Assembly: GCF_022489025.1 (NCBI RefSeq)
Contig: NZ_JAKVTG010000001.1
Location: 124,001 to 188,000 of the forward strand
Source: Planococcus halocryophilus
GTDB lineage: Bacteria; Bacillota; Bacilli; Bacillales_A; Planococcaceae
Direction: 5' to 3'
DNA length: 64,000 bases
Below are positions 9,001 through 19,803 of the stretch, piece after piece. Positions within the stretch are counted from its first letter, which is position 1. Each line of letters begins with the position of its first letter. The notes beneath the pieces were generated by a model. The model ran no database searches, had not been told where the DNA came from, and saw only the letters and a program-made list of their open reading frames with translations. A program made the position numbers and the translations under genes.

Positions 9001-9912
9001 ATGAGACTTGATAAAGACAGTGGAACACAAATCCCTGATGTGGATCTCGGTAAAAGCCCATCTGGATTTAGTATATTACTAAGAGAATTAATACGAGACA
9101 AAGTTGCATTTGTATCATTATTGTTCTTATTTCTCATCATTGTTGGTGTGTTTGGTACATCAATTATTCTCGACCAAGATGAAATCATCAAAGTTGATTT
9201 ATTTGCACTTTATGAAGCGCCATCTTCCATGTATTGGTTAGGTACTGATTACGGCGGGCGTGATATTTTTGGACAATTGATTATTGGAACACGTAACTCT
9301 TTAGCTATCGGCATTTTAATTACTTTGCTGACAGGGGTTATCGGTATATTGATTGGACTTGTTTCTGGATATTACGGAGGCACTGTCGATAATATCTTTA
9401 TGCGTTTTGTTGATTTTTTCATGGTATTGCCGACTTTAATGATTGTTATTGCGTTTGTTACGGCCGTACCTGGTTATAGCATTGTTTCATTTTCCTTAAT
9501 TATGACAGCGTTCTTATGGATGGGAATCGCCCGTCTCATACGCTCTAAAGCATTGCAGGAAAAAGAATTGGATTATGTAAAAGCATCCAAAACATTGGGG
9601 ACATCCAATTTTAAAATCATGTTTTTTCAAGTTCTTCCAAATTTAAGTTCAATCATCATCGTAACGATGACATTAAATTTGGCAGCTAACATTGGCATTG
9701 AATCTGGCCTGTCCTTTTTAGGATTTGGTTTTCCCGAATCAACACCAAGTTTAGGGACCTTAATTAGTTATGCAAGAAACCCTCAAACTTTGGAGTTGAG
9801 ATGGTGGATTTGGTTACCTGCATCAATTCTCATATTAGTATTGATGCTTAGTATAAATAACGTCGGGCAAGCTTTAAAACGCGCTACCGATGCCCGGCAG
9901 CGAAGAGGGTAA
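9001..9912 (+). CDS. appC: Oligopeptide ABC transporter permease, AppC/OppC type
   Basis: Second permease of the App importer, 303 residues. It has a cytoplasmic N-terminal stretch, a first helix around residues 38-58, the conserved LGTDYGGRDIFGQ segment, and an EAA loop (YVKASKTLGTSNFKIMF) between the later helices. A TTGAGGTG ribosome site precedes the ATG. It follows appB after 25 bp and is followed by the binding-protein gene. Confidence 0.9.
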   Translation: MRLDKDSGTQIPDVDLGKSPSGFSILLRELIRDKVAFVSLLFLFLIIVGVFGTSIILDQDEIIKVDLFALYEAPSSMYWLGTDYGGRDIFGQLIIGTRNSLAIGILITLLTGVIGILIGLVSGYYGGTVDNIFMRFVDFFMVLPTLMIVIAFVTAVPGYSIVSFSLIMTAFLWMGIARLIRSKALQEKELDYVKASKTLGTSNFKIMFFQVLPNLSSIIIVTMTLNLAANIGIESGLSFLGFGFPESTPSLGTLISYARNPQTLELRWWIWLPASILILVLMLSINNVGQALKRATDARQRRG

Positions 9913-10020
9913 CAATATAGGGGAAGAAGGGGGAGCAAAGTCTGATTGAAGATGCGAAATATTATTTTGAAACATGCAAACAGCAATTATTATATTCAAC
10001 ACTAGAGGGGGAAACAGAAA

Positions 10021-11835
10021 ATGGGGAAGAGTAACAAGTCTAAAGTATTGATCTTGTCTTTAGCATTGCTATTAGCAGCGTGTAGTGGTGATGATGAAAC
10101 CACGAAAGACAGCAGTAGTAAAAAAGATGCTGACGGTAAACAAGAACAAAAAGATGACGGACTGTATTCAATTGATGACTTTAGCAATGTAAAGACAAAT
10201 GAAGGCGAAGCCATCGATGGTGGTAAGATTACATTTGGTTTAGTATCGGATACAGTGTTTGAAGGAACATTAAACTGGAACTTCTACTCTGGAGCACCAG
10301 ATGCAGAAATTTTAAACTGGTTTGATGAAGGCTTGTTAACTTGGGATGAAAACTATGTGTACACAAATGATGGAGCTGCAACATACGAAGTTTCGGAAGA
10401 TGGACGCACATTCACATTTAAAATTGGCGACAATGTCAATTGGCATGACGGTGAACCCGTTACTGCAGAAGATTGGTTATTTGCTCATGAAGTGATTGGG
10501 AACCCTGAATATGACGGTCCTCGTTACAATTCAGATTTCACAAACATTGAAGGTATGGAAGAATACAATAGCGGAAAAGCAGATACTATTTCAGGTATCG
10601 AAGTTGTTGATGAAAAAACGTTGAAAATTACGTACATCGAATCAACACCATCACTTTTAACAGGAAGCGTGTGGTCATATCCACTTGCTAAGCATATTTT
10701 TGGAGATATGGCAGTAGCTGATATTTCTTCTTCTCCAGAGGTACGTGAAAATCCTATTGGTTTTGGACCATTTAAAGTAGAAAGCATTATTCCAGGAGAA
10801 TCTGTAACATTAACTAAAAACGAAGATTACTGGCGCGGAGCACCTAATCTGGATGGCGTAACAATTAAAGTCATCAGCAGCTCTACAGTAGTTCAAGAGC
10901 TAGAAACAGGTGGAGTAGACTTGATCAGTGAATTCCCAGTGGATCAATTCCCTGATAACGCAGATATGTCGAACGTGGAATTTTTAGGTGCAGTTGATCG
11001 TGCCTACACGTATATCGGCTTTAAACTTGGGACATGGGATGCAGAAAAAAATCGTGTTAATTTCAACCCAGAAGCGAAAATGGGGGATGTAGAACTTCGT
11101 AAAGCAATGTGGCATGCTGTAGATAATACAGCGGTTGGCGAACGCTTCTATAATGGATTACGCTGGAATGCAACAACATTGATTCCGCCGTCACACCCTG
11201 AATTCCATGATGATTCAAATGAAGGAAGAGCGTATGACCCAGAAGTAGCGAAAACACTATTGGATGACGCTGGCTATGCAGATACAGATGGTGATGGAAT
11301 CCGAGAAGATCCGGAAGGCAACCCATTAGAAATTAACTTTATTTCTATGACTGGTGGCGACACAGCTGAACCATTAGCGCAATACTATGTTCAGTCTTGG
11401 GAAGCAGTTGGCTTGAAAGTGAATTTGGAAATGCTTGAATTCAACACATTCTATGACCGTGTTGGTAACGGTGGAGAAGATAACCCAGACGTGGATGTTT
11501 ACCAAGCAGCTTGGGGCGTTGGAATTGACGTAGATCCTTCAGGGCTTTACGGAGCAGATGCTCTATACAACTTCCCACGTTGGGAAAATGAAGAAAATGA
11601 ACGCTTGCTAAAAGAAGGTCGTTCAGAAGAAGCATTTGACCTAACATTCCGTCAAGACGTTTACGACGAATGGCAACAATTGATGGTTGACGAAGTGCCG
11701 GTATTCCCAACTTTATACCGTGCAGTATTGAGTCCTGTTAACGACCGTGTATTAAATTACGCGATTGGTGATGGAACTGAAATTTACTTGTCTGACCTTG
11801 CTGTAAGCCAAGATTCACCGGTTACTGCAGAATAA
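10021..11835 (+). CDS. appA: Peptide-binding lipoprotein, AppA/OppA type
   Basis: Extracytoplasmic solute-binding protein of cluster 5 (SBP_bac_5), 604 residues. The signal peptide ends in lipobox LLAAC at residues 17-21, so Cys21 is the lipid anchor; a charged Ser/Lys/Asp linker follows. Domain motifs WHDGEPVTAEDW and PIGFGPFKV are visible. The 108-bp gap after appC contains a possible TTGAAA (9967) and TATATT (9991) pair, 18 bp apart. That may boost binding-protein level over the permeases. The ribosome site is AGAGGGGG. Confidence 0.9.
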   Translation: MGKSNKSKVLILSLALLLAACSGDDETTKDSSSKKDADGKQEQKDDGLYSIDDFSNVKTNEGEAIDGGKITFGLVSDTVFEGTLNWNFYSGAPDAEILNWFDEGLLTWDENYVYTNDGAATYEVSEDGRTFTFKIGDNVNWHDGEPVTAEDWLFAHEVIGNPEYDGPRYNSDFTNIEGMEEYNSGKADTISGIEVVDEKTLKITYIESTPSLLTGSVWSYPLAKHIFGDMAVADISSSPEVRENPIGFGPFKVESIIPGESVTLTKNEDYWRGAPNLDGVTIKVISSSTVVQELETGGVDLISEFPVDQFPDNADMSNVEFLGAVDRAYTYIGFKLGTWDAEKNRVNFNPEAKMGDVELRKAMWHAVDNTAVGERFYNGLRWNATTLIPPSHPEFHDDSNEGRAYDPEVAKTLLDDAGYADTDGDGIREDPEGNPLEINFISMTGGDTAEPLAQYYVQSWEAVGLKVNLEMLEFNTFYDRVGNGGEDNPDVDVYQAAWGVGIDVDPSGLYGADALYNFPRWENEENERLLKEGRSEEAFDLTFRQDVYDEWQQLMVDEVPVFPTLYRAVLSPVNDRVLNYAIGDGTEIYLSDLAVSQDSPVTAE

Positions 11836-11840
11836 TAAAA

Positions 11841-11882
11841 TAAAGTAAAAAGGAGCTGCGATTTTCGCAGCTCCTTTTTACT

Positions 11883-11885
<3 letters not shown>
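11841..11885. terminator. Bidirectional terminator between appA and trpS
   Basis: A stem of about 20 bp (AAAAAGGAGCTGCGA core) around TTT, with A/T tracts on both sides. It ends appA on the plus strand and trpS on the minus strand. Confidence 0.88.
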
Positions 11886-12887
<1,002 letters not shown>

Positions 12888-12889
12888 TC

Positions 12890-13137
12890 AAATTAAAAAA
12901 CACAGCACACATCCCTAAAAAAAGGGACGAATGATGTGTTTTCCGCGGTACCACCCTAGTTGCCGTCTCCGGCCACTCTTCTTCATAACGTGAAGAACAC
13001 GGAATCGGCTACTGTACGTTCGCCAATTCAGCTCAAAAGTCCATTCAATGCAGCACTCCATCTGTTTCCACCAACCACAGACTCTCTATTATAGAAGGAA
13101 CTGCATTTACTCCTCTTTATCATTGCCCGTTTTATAT
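12890..13137 (-). promoter_or_regulatory. Tryptophan T-box leader of trpS
   Basis: Read on the minus strand, the leader holds the T-box sequence AGGGTGGTACCGCGG (12943-12957). It is followed by a terminator helix ending in a T-run near 12895. Stem I carries the AGAGAG motif and a GAATGGAC specifier loop whose codon TGG (13041-13043) is Trp. Uncharged tRNA-Trp would pair with the specifier and the T-box and favour antitermination. Confidence 0.93.
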
Positions 13138-13143
13138 AGTATT

Positions 13144-13173
13144 ATTATAATACATAAACGATTTTTTAAGCAA
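13144..13173 (-). promoter_or_regulatory. Promoter of trpS
   Basis: On the minus strand TTGCTT (13168-13173) and TATAAT (13144-13149) are 18 bp apart. This places the start just ahead of T-box stem I. Confidence 0.65.
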
Positions 13174-13175
13174 TA

Positions 13176-13517
13176 TTAGATGCTATAAATCACTAAACAA
13201 ATCAGCATAATCAGTAATGTAATTGTACCGATAATAAGTAAATATGAACTAGAGAAACCCAATGCTTCAGAAGGAGGTCGCATTTCATCATCTTCTATAG
13301 TAGACTTCATTTTAAAAGCTTTTCTCATACTGATCGTAAATATGTCAAACACGCCAGTACGGATGACAAAAACCCACAAACCTAAAAATAGTAAAATCCC
13401 ACCGTAAACAAACGAGTTGTTTATGTATGATAATAAGGTGAGTTCATCTGTTCGCAAAATCGTGGTAAGGAAGATTAGCATTTGAATAATTAGTAATGAA
13501 AAAATCATTTTTTTCAA
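13176..13517 (-). CDS. DUF3899-like membrane protein
   Basis: About 113 residues with three hydrophobic segments: two in the first half (near residues 4-22 and 33-53) and one near the C-terminus. Between them is a polar loop after GVFDIFTISMRKAF, the pattern of DUF3899. Function is unknown. The upstream TTG at 13541 is in frame, but the TTG at 13517 has GAGGTG six bases before it and yields MKKMIFSLL, a normal membrane N-terminus. It lies immediately upstream of the trpS promoter, in the same direction. Confidence 0.6.
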   Translation of the reverse strand: MKKMIFSLLIIQMLIFLTTILRTDELTLLSYINNSFVYGGILLFLGLWVFVIRTGVFDIFTISMRKAFKMKSTIEDDEMRPPSEALGFSSSYLLIIGTITLLIMLICLVIYSI

Positions 13518-13642
13518 CGTGTGCACCTCAATTCTTATCAATTGTAGAAGAAATTCGAAAAAAAATCAAAAAAATATTTATTTATCGTAGACGCCGAAAA
13601 CGCTTACAAATCCAACATTCTAGCGACTTCTTGTAATGTTAA

Positions 13643-13660
13643 TGTAACGCAATTGTTACA
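13643..13660 (+). promoter_or_regulatory. Dyad upstream of the opp operon (candidate operator)
   Basis: TGTAAC-gcaatt-GTTACA is an 18-bp inverted repeat in the 218-bp divergent gap between the DUF3899 gene and oppA. A TATAAT at 13710-13715 lies 50 bp downstream and is the best -10 for opp. No -35 of good quality was seen. No known regulator was recognised. Confidence 0.4.
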
Positions 13661-13759
13661 AGAGTGTAAATATTAGCAAAAAAGTTCTGTACAAGAAAAA
13701 AAAATTATGTATAATTAGCTGTGTACCAATTTTTCAGAAAATTCGAGGGGGTCAATTTA

Positions 13760-15451
13760 GTGAAGAACAGTAAGATTTTTTGGCTATTAAGCCTAGTACT
13801 AGTTCTAAGTGCTTTTCTAGCTGCATGTGGTGGCGACGATGAAAAAGAAACTGGAACTGACAAAACAGACGGAAAAGATACGGCTGGGGAACCAGACGCA
13901 GAACAAGTTCTTAACTTAATGGAAAGCGCTGAAATTCCAACAATGGATATTTCATTAGCTGAAGATGCAGTTGCGTTTAACATTTTCAATAATGTTAACG
14001 AAGGTCTATTCCGTTTAAACAAAGAAAATGTTGCTGAACCAGCACTTGCAGATGGTGAACCTACTGTCAGCGAAGATGGCTTAACTTATACTTTCAAACT
14101 ACGTGATTCAAACTGGTCAGATGGTACTCCAGTTACTGCTAAAGACTTTGTATACTCTTGGCAACGTTCAATTGATCCTGCTACAGGTTCTCCATACGGA
14201 GCTTACATGATGGCTGGTTCGATTGTAAATGCTACTGAAATTGCTGCAGGAGAAATGGAACCGACTGAATTGGCAGTTACGGCTGTAGACGACAACACTC
14301 TAGAAGTTCAATTAGAGCGTCCAGTACCTTATTTCATGTCTCTAATGTCTTTCCCAACTTTCTACCCACAGAACGAAGCTTTCATTTCTGAAAAAGGCGA
14401 TGCTTACGCTTCAAATTCTGAAAACTTAATCTTTAACGGACCATTCACATTAACTGATTGGGACGGAACTGGTTTAACTTGGAAAATGCAGAAAAACACT
14501 GAATATTGGGATGCTGAAACAGTTAAACTTGATACAATCAACGTAGACGTTGTAAAAGAACCTGCTACTGCAGTTAACCTTTACAACTCTGGTGAAAAAG
14601 ATCGCGCTGGCTTAGCTGGTGAATTTGCAAGACAATATGCAAATGACGAAAACTTAGTAACTGACTTAGAACCAACTGTTTTCTACTTCAAACTTAACCA
14701 AGAACGCGATGGCGAGAAAAATGCACTTGCTAACGTAAACATCCGTAAAGCAATTGCGCAAGGTTTCAACAAGCAAGATCTAGTTGACGTAGTATTAGCT
14801 AACGGTTCTTTACCAGCTAACTTCTTAGTACCAACTGAGTTTTCTTTTGATGAAAACAAAGCTGATTTCCGTGATGTTAACGGAGACCTAATTGAATTTA
14901 ATGCTGAAGAAGCTGGAAAGCTTTGGGCTACTGGTCTTGAAGAACTAGGAGTAGAAGAAGTTACACTTGAAATCTTGGGTGGCGACACTGAAACTGCTAA
15001 AAACATGGATGCATACTTGAAAGCACAACTTGAAGAAAACCTTGAAGGTTTAACTATTGATCTTAAAGCGGTTCCTTTCGGTGTTCGTTTAGAACTTGAC
15101 GAAGCTCAGGACTATGACATCCAAACTGCTGGATGGGGACCAGATTACCAGGATCCTATGACATTCATCGATTTGTTTGTTACTGGATCTCCTCAAAACA
15201 AAATGGGTTACTCAAACTCAGAATATGATGCTTTAGTTGAATCAGCTAAAGGCGAATTGGCAACAGATGCTGCTGGACGTTGGGAAGCAATGGCGAAAGC
15301 TGAGAAAATTCTTTTAGCTGACGACGCTGCAATCGCACCAATCTATCAGCGTGGAGCTATGGCTCTTCAACAACCATATGTTAACGACATTATCAAACAC
15401 CCATTCGGTGGAGATTTCTCTTACAAATGGGCATACATTTCGGGTAAATAA
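13760..15451 (+). CDS. oppA: Peptide-binding lipoprotein OppA
   Basis: Solute-binding protein of the Opp importer, 563 residues. The signal peptide ends in lipobox FLAAC, followed by a GGDDEKETGTDK linker. Body motifs include NWSDGTPVTAKDFVYSWQR and the GWGPDYQDPMTF segment typical of OppA. An in-frame ATG 39 bp upstream lacks a ribosome site. The GTG at 13760 follows GAGGGGG and gives a normal signal peptide. Codon use is strongly biased, suggesting high expression. First gene of oppABCDF. Confidence 0.93.
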   Translation: MKNSKIFWLLSLVLVLSAFLAACGGDDEKETGTDKTDGKDTAGEPDAEQVLNLMESAEIPTMDISLAEDAVAFNIFNNVNEGLFRLNKENVAEPALADGEPTVSEDGLTYTFKLRDSNWSDGTPVTAKDFVYSWQRSIDPATGSPYGAYMMAGSIVNATEIAAGEMEPTELAVTAVDDNTLEVQLERPVPYFMSLMSFPTFYPQNEAFISEKGDAYASNSENLIFNGPFTLTDWDGTGLTWKMQKNTEYWDAETVKLDTINVDVVKEPATAVNLYNSGEKDRAGLAGEFARQYANDENLVTDLEPTVFYFKLNQERDGEKNALANVNIRKAIAQGFNKQDLVDVVLANGSLPANFLVPTEFSFDENKADFRDVNGDLIEFNAEEAGKLWATGLEELGVEEVTLEILGGDTETAKNMDAYLKAQLEENLEGLTIDLKAVPFGVRLELDEAQDYDIQTAGWGPDYQDPMTFIDLFVTGSPQNKMGYSNSEYDALVESAKGELATDAAGRWEAMAKAEKILLADDAAIAPIYQRGAMALQQPYVNDIIKHPFGGDFSYKWAYISGK

Positions 15452-15482
15452 TAACTTAATCCCGCTACTGTAAAAACAAAAT

Positions 15483-15527
15483 AGAGAGAGAGTATATCGC
15501 ATTTTTAGATTGATATACTCTCTTTTC
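15483..15527 (+). terminator. Intra-operon hairpin between oppA and oppB
   Basis: GAGAGAGTATATC pairs with GATATACTCTCT and is followed by TTTTCT. A leaky terminator here would keep OppA in excess over the membrane subunits. The remaining gap to oppB (15528-15640) shows nothing else clear. Confidence 0.65.
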
Positions 15528-15640
15528 TAATGCCAAGGAATTAACCGAAAATTGACCATTTTCTGCTAACTCATGAATGTTGCAAGTCCGCAGTTTAATA
15601 GGCAAGACTTGTTAAATAGAATTATTTTTGGAGGTGCACT

Positions 15641-16576
15641 ATGGCGAAGTATATAGGCAAGCGTTTAATTTATATGGTGATCACTTTAGCATTGATTGCT
15701 ACATTTACTTTTTTCTTAATGAAAATTTTACCAGGTTCCCCCGTCGCTTCCGCAGATAAATTATCTCCAGAACAAAGGGCAGTCGTTGAAGCAAGATACG
15801 GATTGGATAAACCACTTCCGGTTCAGTATTTCGACTATATGTTTGGTTTAGTACAAGGTGATTTAGGAATTTCCATTAACCAATTTAAAGGTGCGGACGT
15901 TACAGATGTCATTTTAAGCCGAATGGGTCCTTCAGCTCAAATAGGTTTCCAAGGAATGGTGCTAGGTACTGTTTTAGGAATTCTTTTAGGAATGATTGCT
16001 GCTTTAAGGCAAAATACTTGGGTCGACTATACAAGTACATTTGTTGCGATCGTCGGAATATCGATTCCTTCTTTCGTTTTCGCATCATTACTACAGTATT
16101 GGTTCGGTTTAAAATGGGACTTGTTCCCTGTGGCTTTGTGGAATGATGGATTTATGTCTAGTGTTCTACCATCTGTCGCATTAGCAATGTTCCCGCTTGC
16201 TACGGCAGCCCGTTTTATCCGAACTGAAATGATTGAAGTTCTTGGGTCAGATTATATTACGTTAGCAAAAGCTAAAGGTGCGAGTGGATCTGAAATTGCA
16301 TTCAAACATGCTTTCCGTAATGCATTGATTCCATTAATCACGGTATTAGGCCCAATGGCTGTAGCAATTCTTACAGGATCACTAGTTGTCGAACAGATTT
16401 TCGCAATACCTGGTATAGGGGAACAATTTGTTAAATCGATTATGGTAAATGATTTTGCCATTATCATGGGAACTACTATTTTCTTCTCGGTATTCCTAAT
16501 TGTGATTATCTTACTAGTAGATATTTTGTATGGTGTCATTGATCCCCGTATCCGTCTTTCAGGAGGTAAAAATTAA
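15641..16576 (+). CDS. oppB: Oligopeptide ABC transporter permease OppB
   Basis: Permease of 311 residues with six predicted helices, the first at about 10-30. The family segment GDLGIS is present, and the cytoplasmic EAA loop is AKAKGASGSEIAFKHAFRN. The GGAGGTG site lies 6 bp before the ATG. Its stop codon shares a base with the oppC start, so translation is coupled. Confidence 0.93.
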   Translation: MAKYIGKRLIYMVITLALIATFTFFLMKILPGSPVASADKLSPEQRAVVEARYGLDKPLPVQYFDYMFGLVQGDLGISINQFKGADVTDVILSRMGPSAQIGFQGMVLGTVLGILLGMIAALRQNTWVDYTSTFVAIVGISIPSFVFASLLQYWFGLKWDLFPVALWNDGFMSSVLPSVALAMFPLATAARFIRTEMIEVLGSDYITLAKAKGASGSEIAFKHAFRNALIPLITVLGPMAVAILTGSLVVEQIFAIPGIGEQFVKSIMVNDFAIIMGTTIFFSVFLIVIILLVDILYGVIDPRIRLSGGKN

Positions 16577-17604
16577 TGACTCAGAAATTTGATGAAATTC
16601 CAGAATTGCCAAAAGGTTCTTTTGAGCGAATTACTTTGGACGCTAAGCAAGCGGAACGTATTACGAAGCCGAGCGTCAGCTTTTGGCAGGATGCTTGGTA
16701 TCGTATTCGTAAAAATAAAGGTGCTTTATTTAGTTTAATCCTATTTGGATTAATCGTAATCATGTCATTTTTAGGACCAGTTATTAGTCCTTATGAGCCA
16801 AATGCACAAACTATTACTCATGCAAACTTACCACCAAAAGTTCCAGGTATTGAAAATTTAGGAATTCTTAATGGAGTCGGTACATTGGGTGGAGAAAAAG
16901 TTGACTTATATGAATTGAAAAATGTTGAAGTCAATTATTGGTTTGGAACTGATGGACTTGGACGTGATATGTTCTCTCGTGTTTGGAAAGGAACTCAAGT
17001 GTCCTTATTTATTGCCTTTGTAGCAGCCGCTATCGATATGCTGATCGGGGTAATTTATGGAGGCGTTTCGGGTTACTTTGGCGGACGTGTGGATGATTTC
17101 ATGCAGCGTATCGTTGAAATTTTAACGGGTATTCCAAACTTAGTTGTCGTAATTCTCTTTATCTTAATCATGGATCCAGGGATATTGGCCATCATCATTG
17201 CCTTAACCATCACTGGATGGACGGGTATGTCCCGAGTTGTTCGTGGACAAGTACTTAAGTATAAGAGCCAAGAATTTGTATTGGCAGCTCGTACATTAGG
17301 TGCTAGCGATAGCCGTATTATATGGAAGCATTTAATGCCAAACGTTTTAGGTGTAATCATTATCAATACAATGTTCACGATTCCAAGCGCTATCTTCTTT
17401 GAAGCTTTCTTAAGCTTTATCGGGCTGGGGCTTCAAGCACCAGATGCATCACTTGGAACATTGATCAACGATGGGTATGCATTAATTCAATTTGCGCCAC
17501 ATATTTTAGCATTCCCGGCCATCTTGTTGAGCTTAATCATGATTGCATTCAACTTAATTGGTGATGGACTTCGTGATGCCCTCGATCCGAAGATGAAAGA
17601 TTAA
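16576..17604 (+). CDS. oppC: Oligopeptide ABC transporter permease OppC
   Basis: Permease of 342 residues. It has an N-terminal cytoplasmic region of about 45 residues, a first helix (about 52-72), and a longer than usual extracytoplasmic insert before the conserved WFGTDGLGRDMFSR motif. The EAA loop is LAARTLGASDSRIIWKH. AGGAGG at the end of oppB serves as its ribosome site. Partner of OppB in the translocation pore. Confidence 0.93.
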   Translation: MTQKFDEIPELPKGSFERITLDAKQAERITKPSVSFWQDAWYRIRKNKGALFSLILFGLIVIMSFLGPVISPYEPNAQTITHANLPPKVPGIENLGILNGVGTLGGEKVDLYELKNVEVNYWFGTDGLGRDMFSRVWKGTQVSLFIAFVAAAIDMLIGVIYGGVSGYFGGRVDDFMQRIVEILTGIPNLVVVILFILIMDPGILAIIIALTITGWTGMSRVVRGQVLKYKSQEFVLAARTLGASDSRIIWKHLMPNVLGVIIINTMFTIPSAIFFEAFLSFIGLGLQAPDASLGTLINDGYALIQFAPHILAFPAILLSLIMIAFNLIGDGLRDALDPKMKD

Positions 17605-17618
17605 GGAGGAAAGTTGAA

Positions 17619-18674
17619 ATGGAGAAAATTTTACAAGTAAAAAATCTTGAGCTTTCCTTTAACACCCAAGCTGGGGAAGTTAAAGCGATACGCGGGGTTA
17701 ACTTTGATTTAAATAAAGGTGAAACTTTGGCAATCGTTGGAGAATCGGGATCAGGTAAGTCTGTTACGACGAAATCCATTATGCGTTTGCTACCAGAACA
17801 ATCAGCAGAATTTAAAAATGGTGAAATTTTATTTGGTGGTCGTGATTTGACAAAGTTGAGCGACAAAGAAATGCAAAAAATTCGCGGAAAAGAAATTTCG
17901 ATGATTTTCCAAGATCCGATGACGTCTTTGAACCCCACTATGCCGATTGGCCGACAATTAACAGAGCCGTTATTAAAGCACCAAAAAATCAGCAAAACTG
18001 AAGCGAAAAAAGTAGCGATTGATTTGTTGCGTTTAGTTGGTATGCCAAAACCAGAATTGCGTATGAAGCAATACCCACACCAATTCTCAGGTGGACAGCG
18101 TCAACGTATTGTAATTGCCATTTCATTGGCCTGTAATCCGAAAATCTTGATCGCAGATGAGCCTACAACTGCACTTGATGTTACGATTCAAGCGCAAATT
18201 CTTGAATTGATGAAAGACTTACAGAAAAAAATCGATACATCAATTATTTTCATCACACATGACCTTGGTGTAGTGGCGAACGTAGCGGATCGTGTAGCGG
18301 TTATGTATGGTGGTAAAATTGTTGAAATCGGAACCGTGGATGATGTGTTTTACAATCCGCAACATCCTTATACATGGGGCTTATTGAGTTCAATGCCTTC
18401 ATTGGATACGGAAGATGCTAAATTGTATGCAATTCCTGGAACGCCTCCTGATTTATTGGATCCACCAAAAGGAGATGCTTTTGCACTTCGAAGTGAGTAT
18501 GCACTGAAAATCGATATGGAGCAAAACCCTCCATTCTTTAAAGTGAGTGAGACGCATTCGGCTGCAACATGGTTATTGCATCCAGACGCACCGCAAGTAG
18601 AACCGCCGTTGACTGTTATTGAACGCATGAAGAAATTCCCAGGAAGCAGATATTATGAAGGGGGCGCGGTGTAA
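17619..18674 (+). CDS. oppD: Oligopeptide ABC transporter ATPase OppD
   Basis: ATPase of 351 residues: Walker A GESGSGKS, signature FSGGQRQR, Walker B ILIADEPTTALD, switch His in THDLG. The C-terminal extension of this subfamily normally holds a four-cysteine Fe-S motif. Here the corresponding stretch (DPPKGDAFALRSEYALKI) has no cysteines, so no cluster is expected. Ribosome site AAGGAGGAAA. Its last bases overlap the oppF start. Confidence 0.92.
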   Translation: MEKILQVKNLELSFNTQAGEVKAIRGVNFDLNKGETLAIVGESGSGKSVTTKSIMRLLPEQSAEFKNGEILFGGRDLTKLSDKEMQKIRGKEISMIFQDPMTSLNPTMPIGRQLTEPLLKHQKISKTEAKKVAIDLLRLVGMPKPELRMKQYPHQFSGGQRQRIVIAISLACNPKILIADEPTTALDVTIQAQILELMKDLQKKIDTSIIFITHDLGVVANVADRVAVMYGGKIVEIGTVDDVFYNPQHPYTWGLLSSMPSLDTEDAKLYAIPGTPPDLLDPPKGDAFALRSEYALKIDMEQNPPFFKVSETHSAATWLLHPDAPQVEPPLTVIERMKKFPGSRYYEGGAV

Positions 18675-19609
18675 TGGCTGAGAAATTACTCGAAATTAAA
18701 AACCTGAAACAGTATTTCAATATCGGTAAAGCAAATGAAGTCCGCGCAGTAGATGATATTAGCTTCGATATTTACAGAGGAGAAACATTAGGGTTAGTCG
18801 GCGAATCTGGTTGTGGAAAATCTACAACAGGTCGTTCAATTATCCGTTTATACGATGCTACTGACGGTGATGTATTCTATGAAGGTGAAAATGTTCATGG
18901 GAAAAAATCGAAACAAGATTTGAAAAAATTCAACCGCAAAATGCAAATGATTTTCCAAGATCCTTATGCTTCTTTAAATCAGCGCATGAAAGTAATGGAT
19001 ATTATTGCTGAAGGCATCGATATCCACGGCTTAGCAAAAAATCAAACTGAACGCAAAAAGATGGTTTATGATTTATTAGAAACAGTTGGATTAAATAAAG
19101 AGCACGCGAACCGTTACCCGCATGAATTCTCAGGTGGGCAGCGTCAGCGTCTTGGAATTGCTCGTGCTTTGGCAGTAGATCCTGATTTCATCATTGCTGA
19201 TGAACCAATTTCGGCTTTGGATGTTTCGATTCAAGCACAAGTTGTAAACTTATTAAAAGAACTTCAAGTTGAAAAAGGATTAACATTCTTATTCATCGCG
19301 CATGATTTATCGATGGTTAAGTACATCTCTGATCGTATTGGAGTTATGTATTTTGGTAAATTAGTAGAGCTAGCTCCTGCAGAAGAGTTATACAAGAATC
19401 CATTGCATCCGTATACGCAATCATTGTTGTCTGCGATTCCACTTCCAGATCCAAATTATGAACGCAACCGGGTTCGTAAATCATACGATCCTGCCGTTCA
19501 CGAATATACAAAAGCTGATGATGTTCGAATGAGAGAAATCAGTCCTGGCCATTTTGTTCAATGTTCAGAGCGTGAACTTGAGTCAATCAAAGCAGCAGCA
19601 GTAAATTAA
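18674..19609 (+). CDS. oppF: Oligopeptide ABC transporter ATPase OppF
   Basis: Second ATPase of the Opp importer, 311 residues. Walker A GESGCGKS, signature FSGGQRQR, Walker B FIIADEPISALD, and switch His in AHDLS. The C-terminal tail ISPGHFVQCSERE carries a single cysteine. It begins at the overlapped stop of oppD and ends the operon before a terminator. Confidence 0.92.
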   Translation: MAEKLLEIKNLKQYFNIGKANEVRAVDDISFDIYRGETLGLVGESGCGKSTTGRSIIRLYDATDGDVFYEGENVHGKKSKQDLKKFNRKMQMIFQDPYASLNQRMKVMDIIAEGIDIHGLAKNQTERKKMVYDLLETVGLNKEHANRYPHEFSGGQRQRLGIARALAVDPDFIIADEPISALDVSIQAQVVNLLKELQVEKGLTFLFIAHDLSMVKYISDRIGVMYFGKLVELAPAEELYKNPLHPYTQSLLSAIPLPDPNYERNRVRKSYDPAVHEYTKADDVRMREISPGHFVQCSERELESIKAAAVN

Positions 19610-19610
19610 T

Positions 19611-19646
19611 AAAAAACGATGTCCTTTCGGGCATCGTTTTTTTTTG
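19611..19646 (+). terminator. Terminator of the opp operon
   Basis: AAAACGATGTCC pairs with GGGCATCGTTTT across TTTC, followed by a run of T. Confidence 0.88.
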
Positions 19647-19803
19647 CGTTTATAACATATTCAGTTTTAACAAATAATTTACTTTAAGTAGTCAGAAAAA
19701 TGATAGAATGGAAGAACAATGGATAACATGAATCAACTGGATTTTTCATCCATAACTGATTGATAATAAATTCAATTGTTAAAGTAGAAAAGGGGTGCAG
19801 AAA

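Noticed and set aside
12890..13137. A separate small RNA upstream of trpS
   Set aside because: All conserved parts are explained by the Trp T-box leader.
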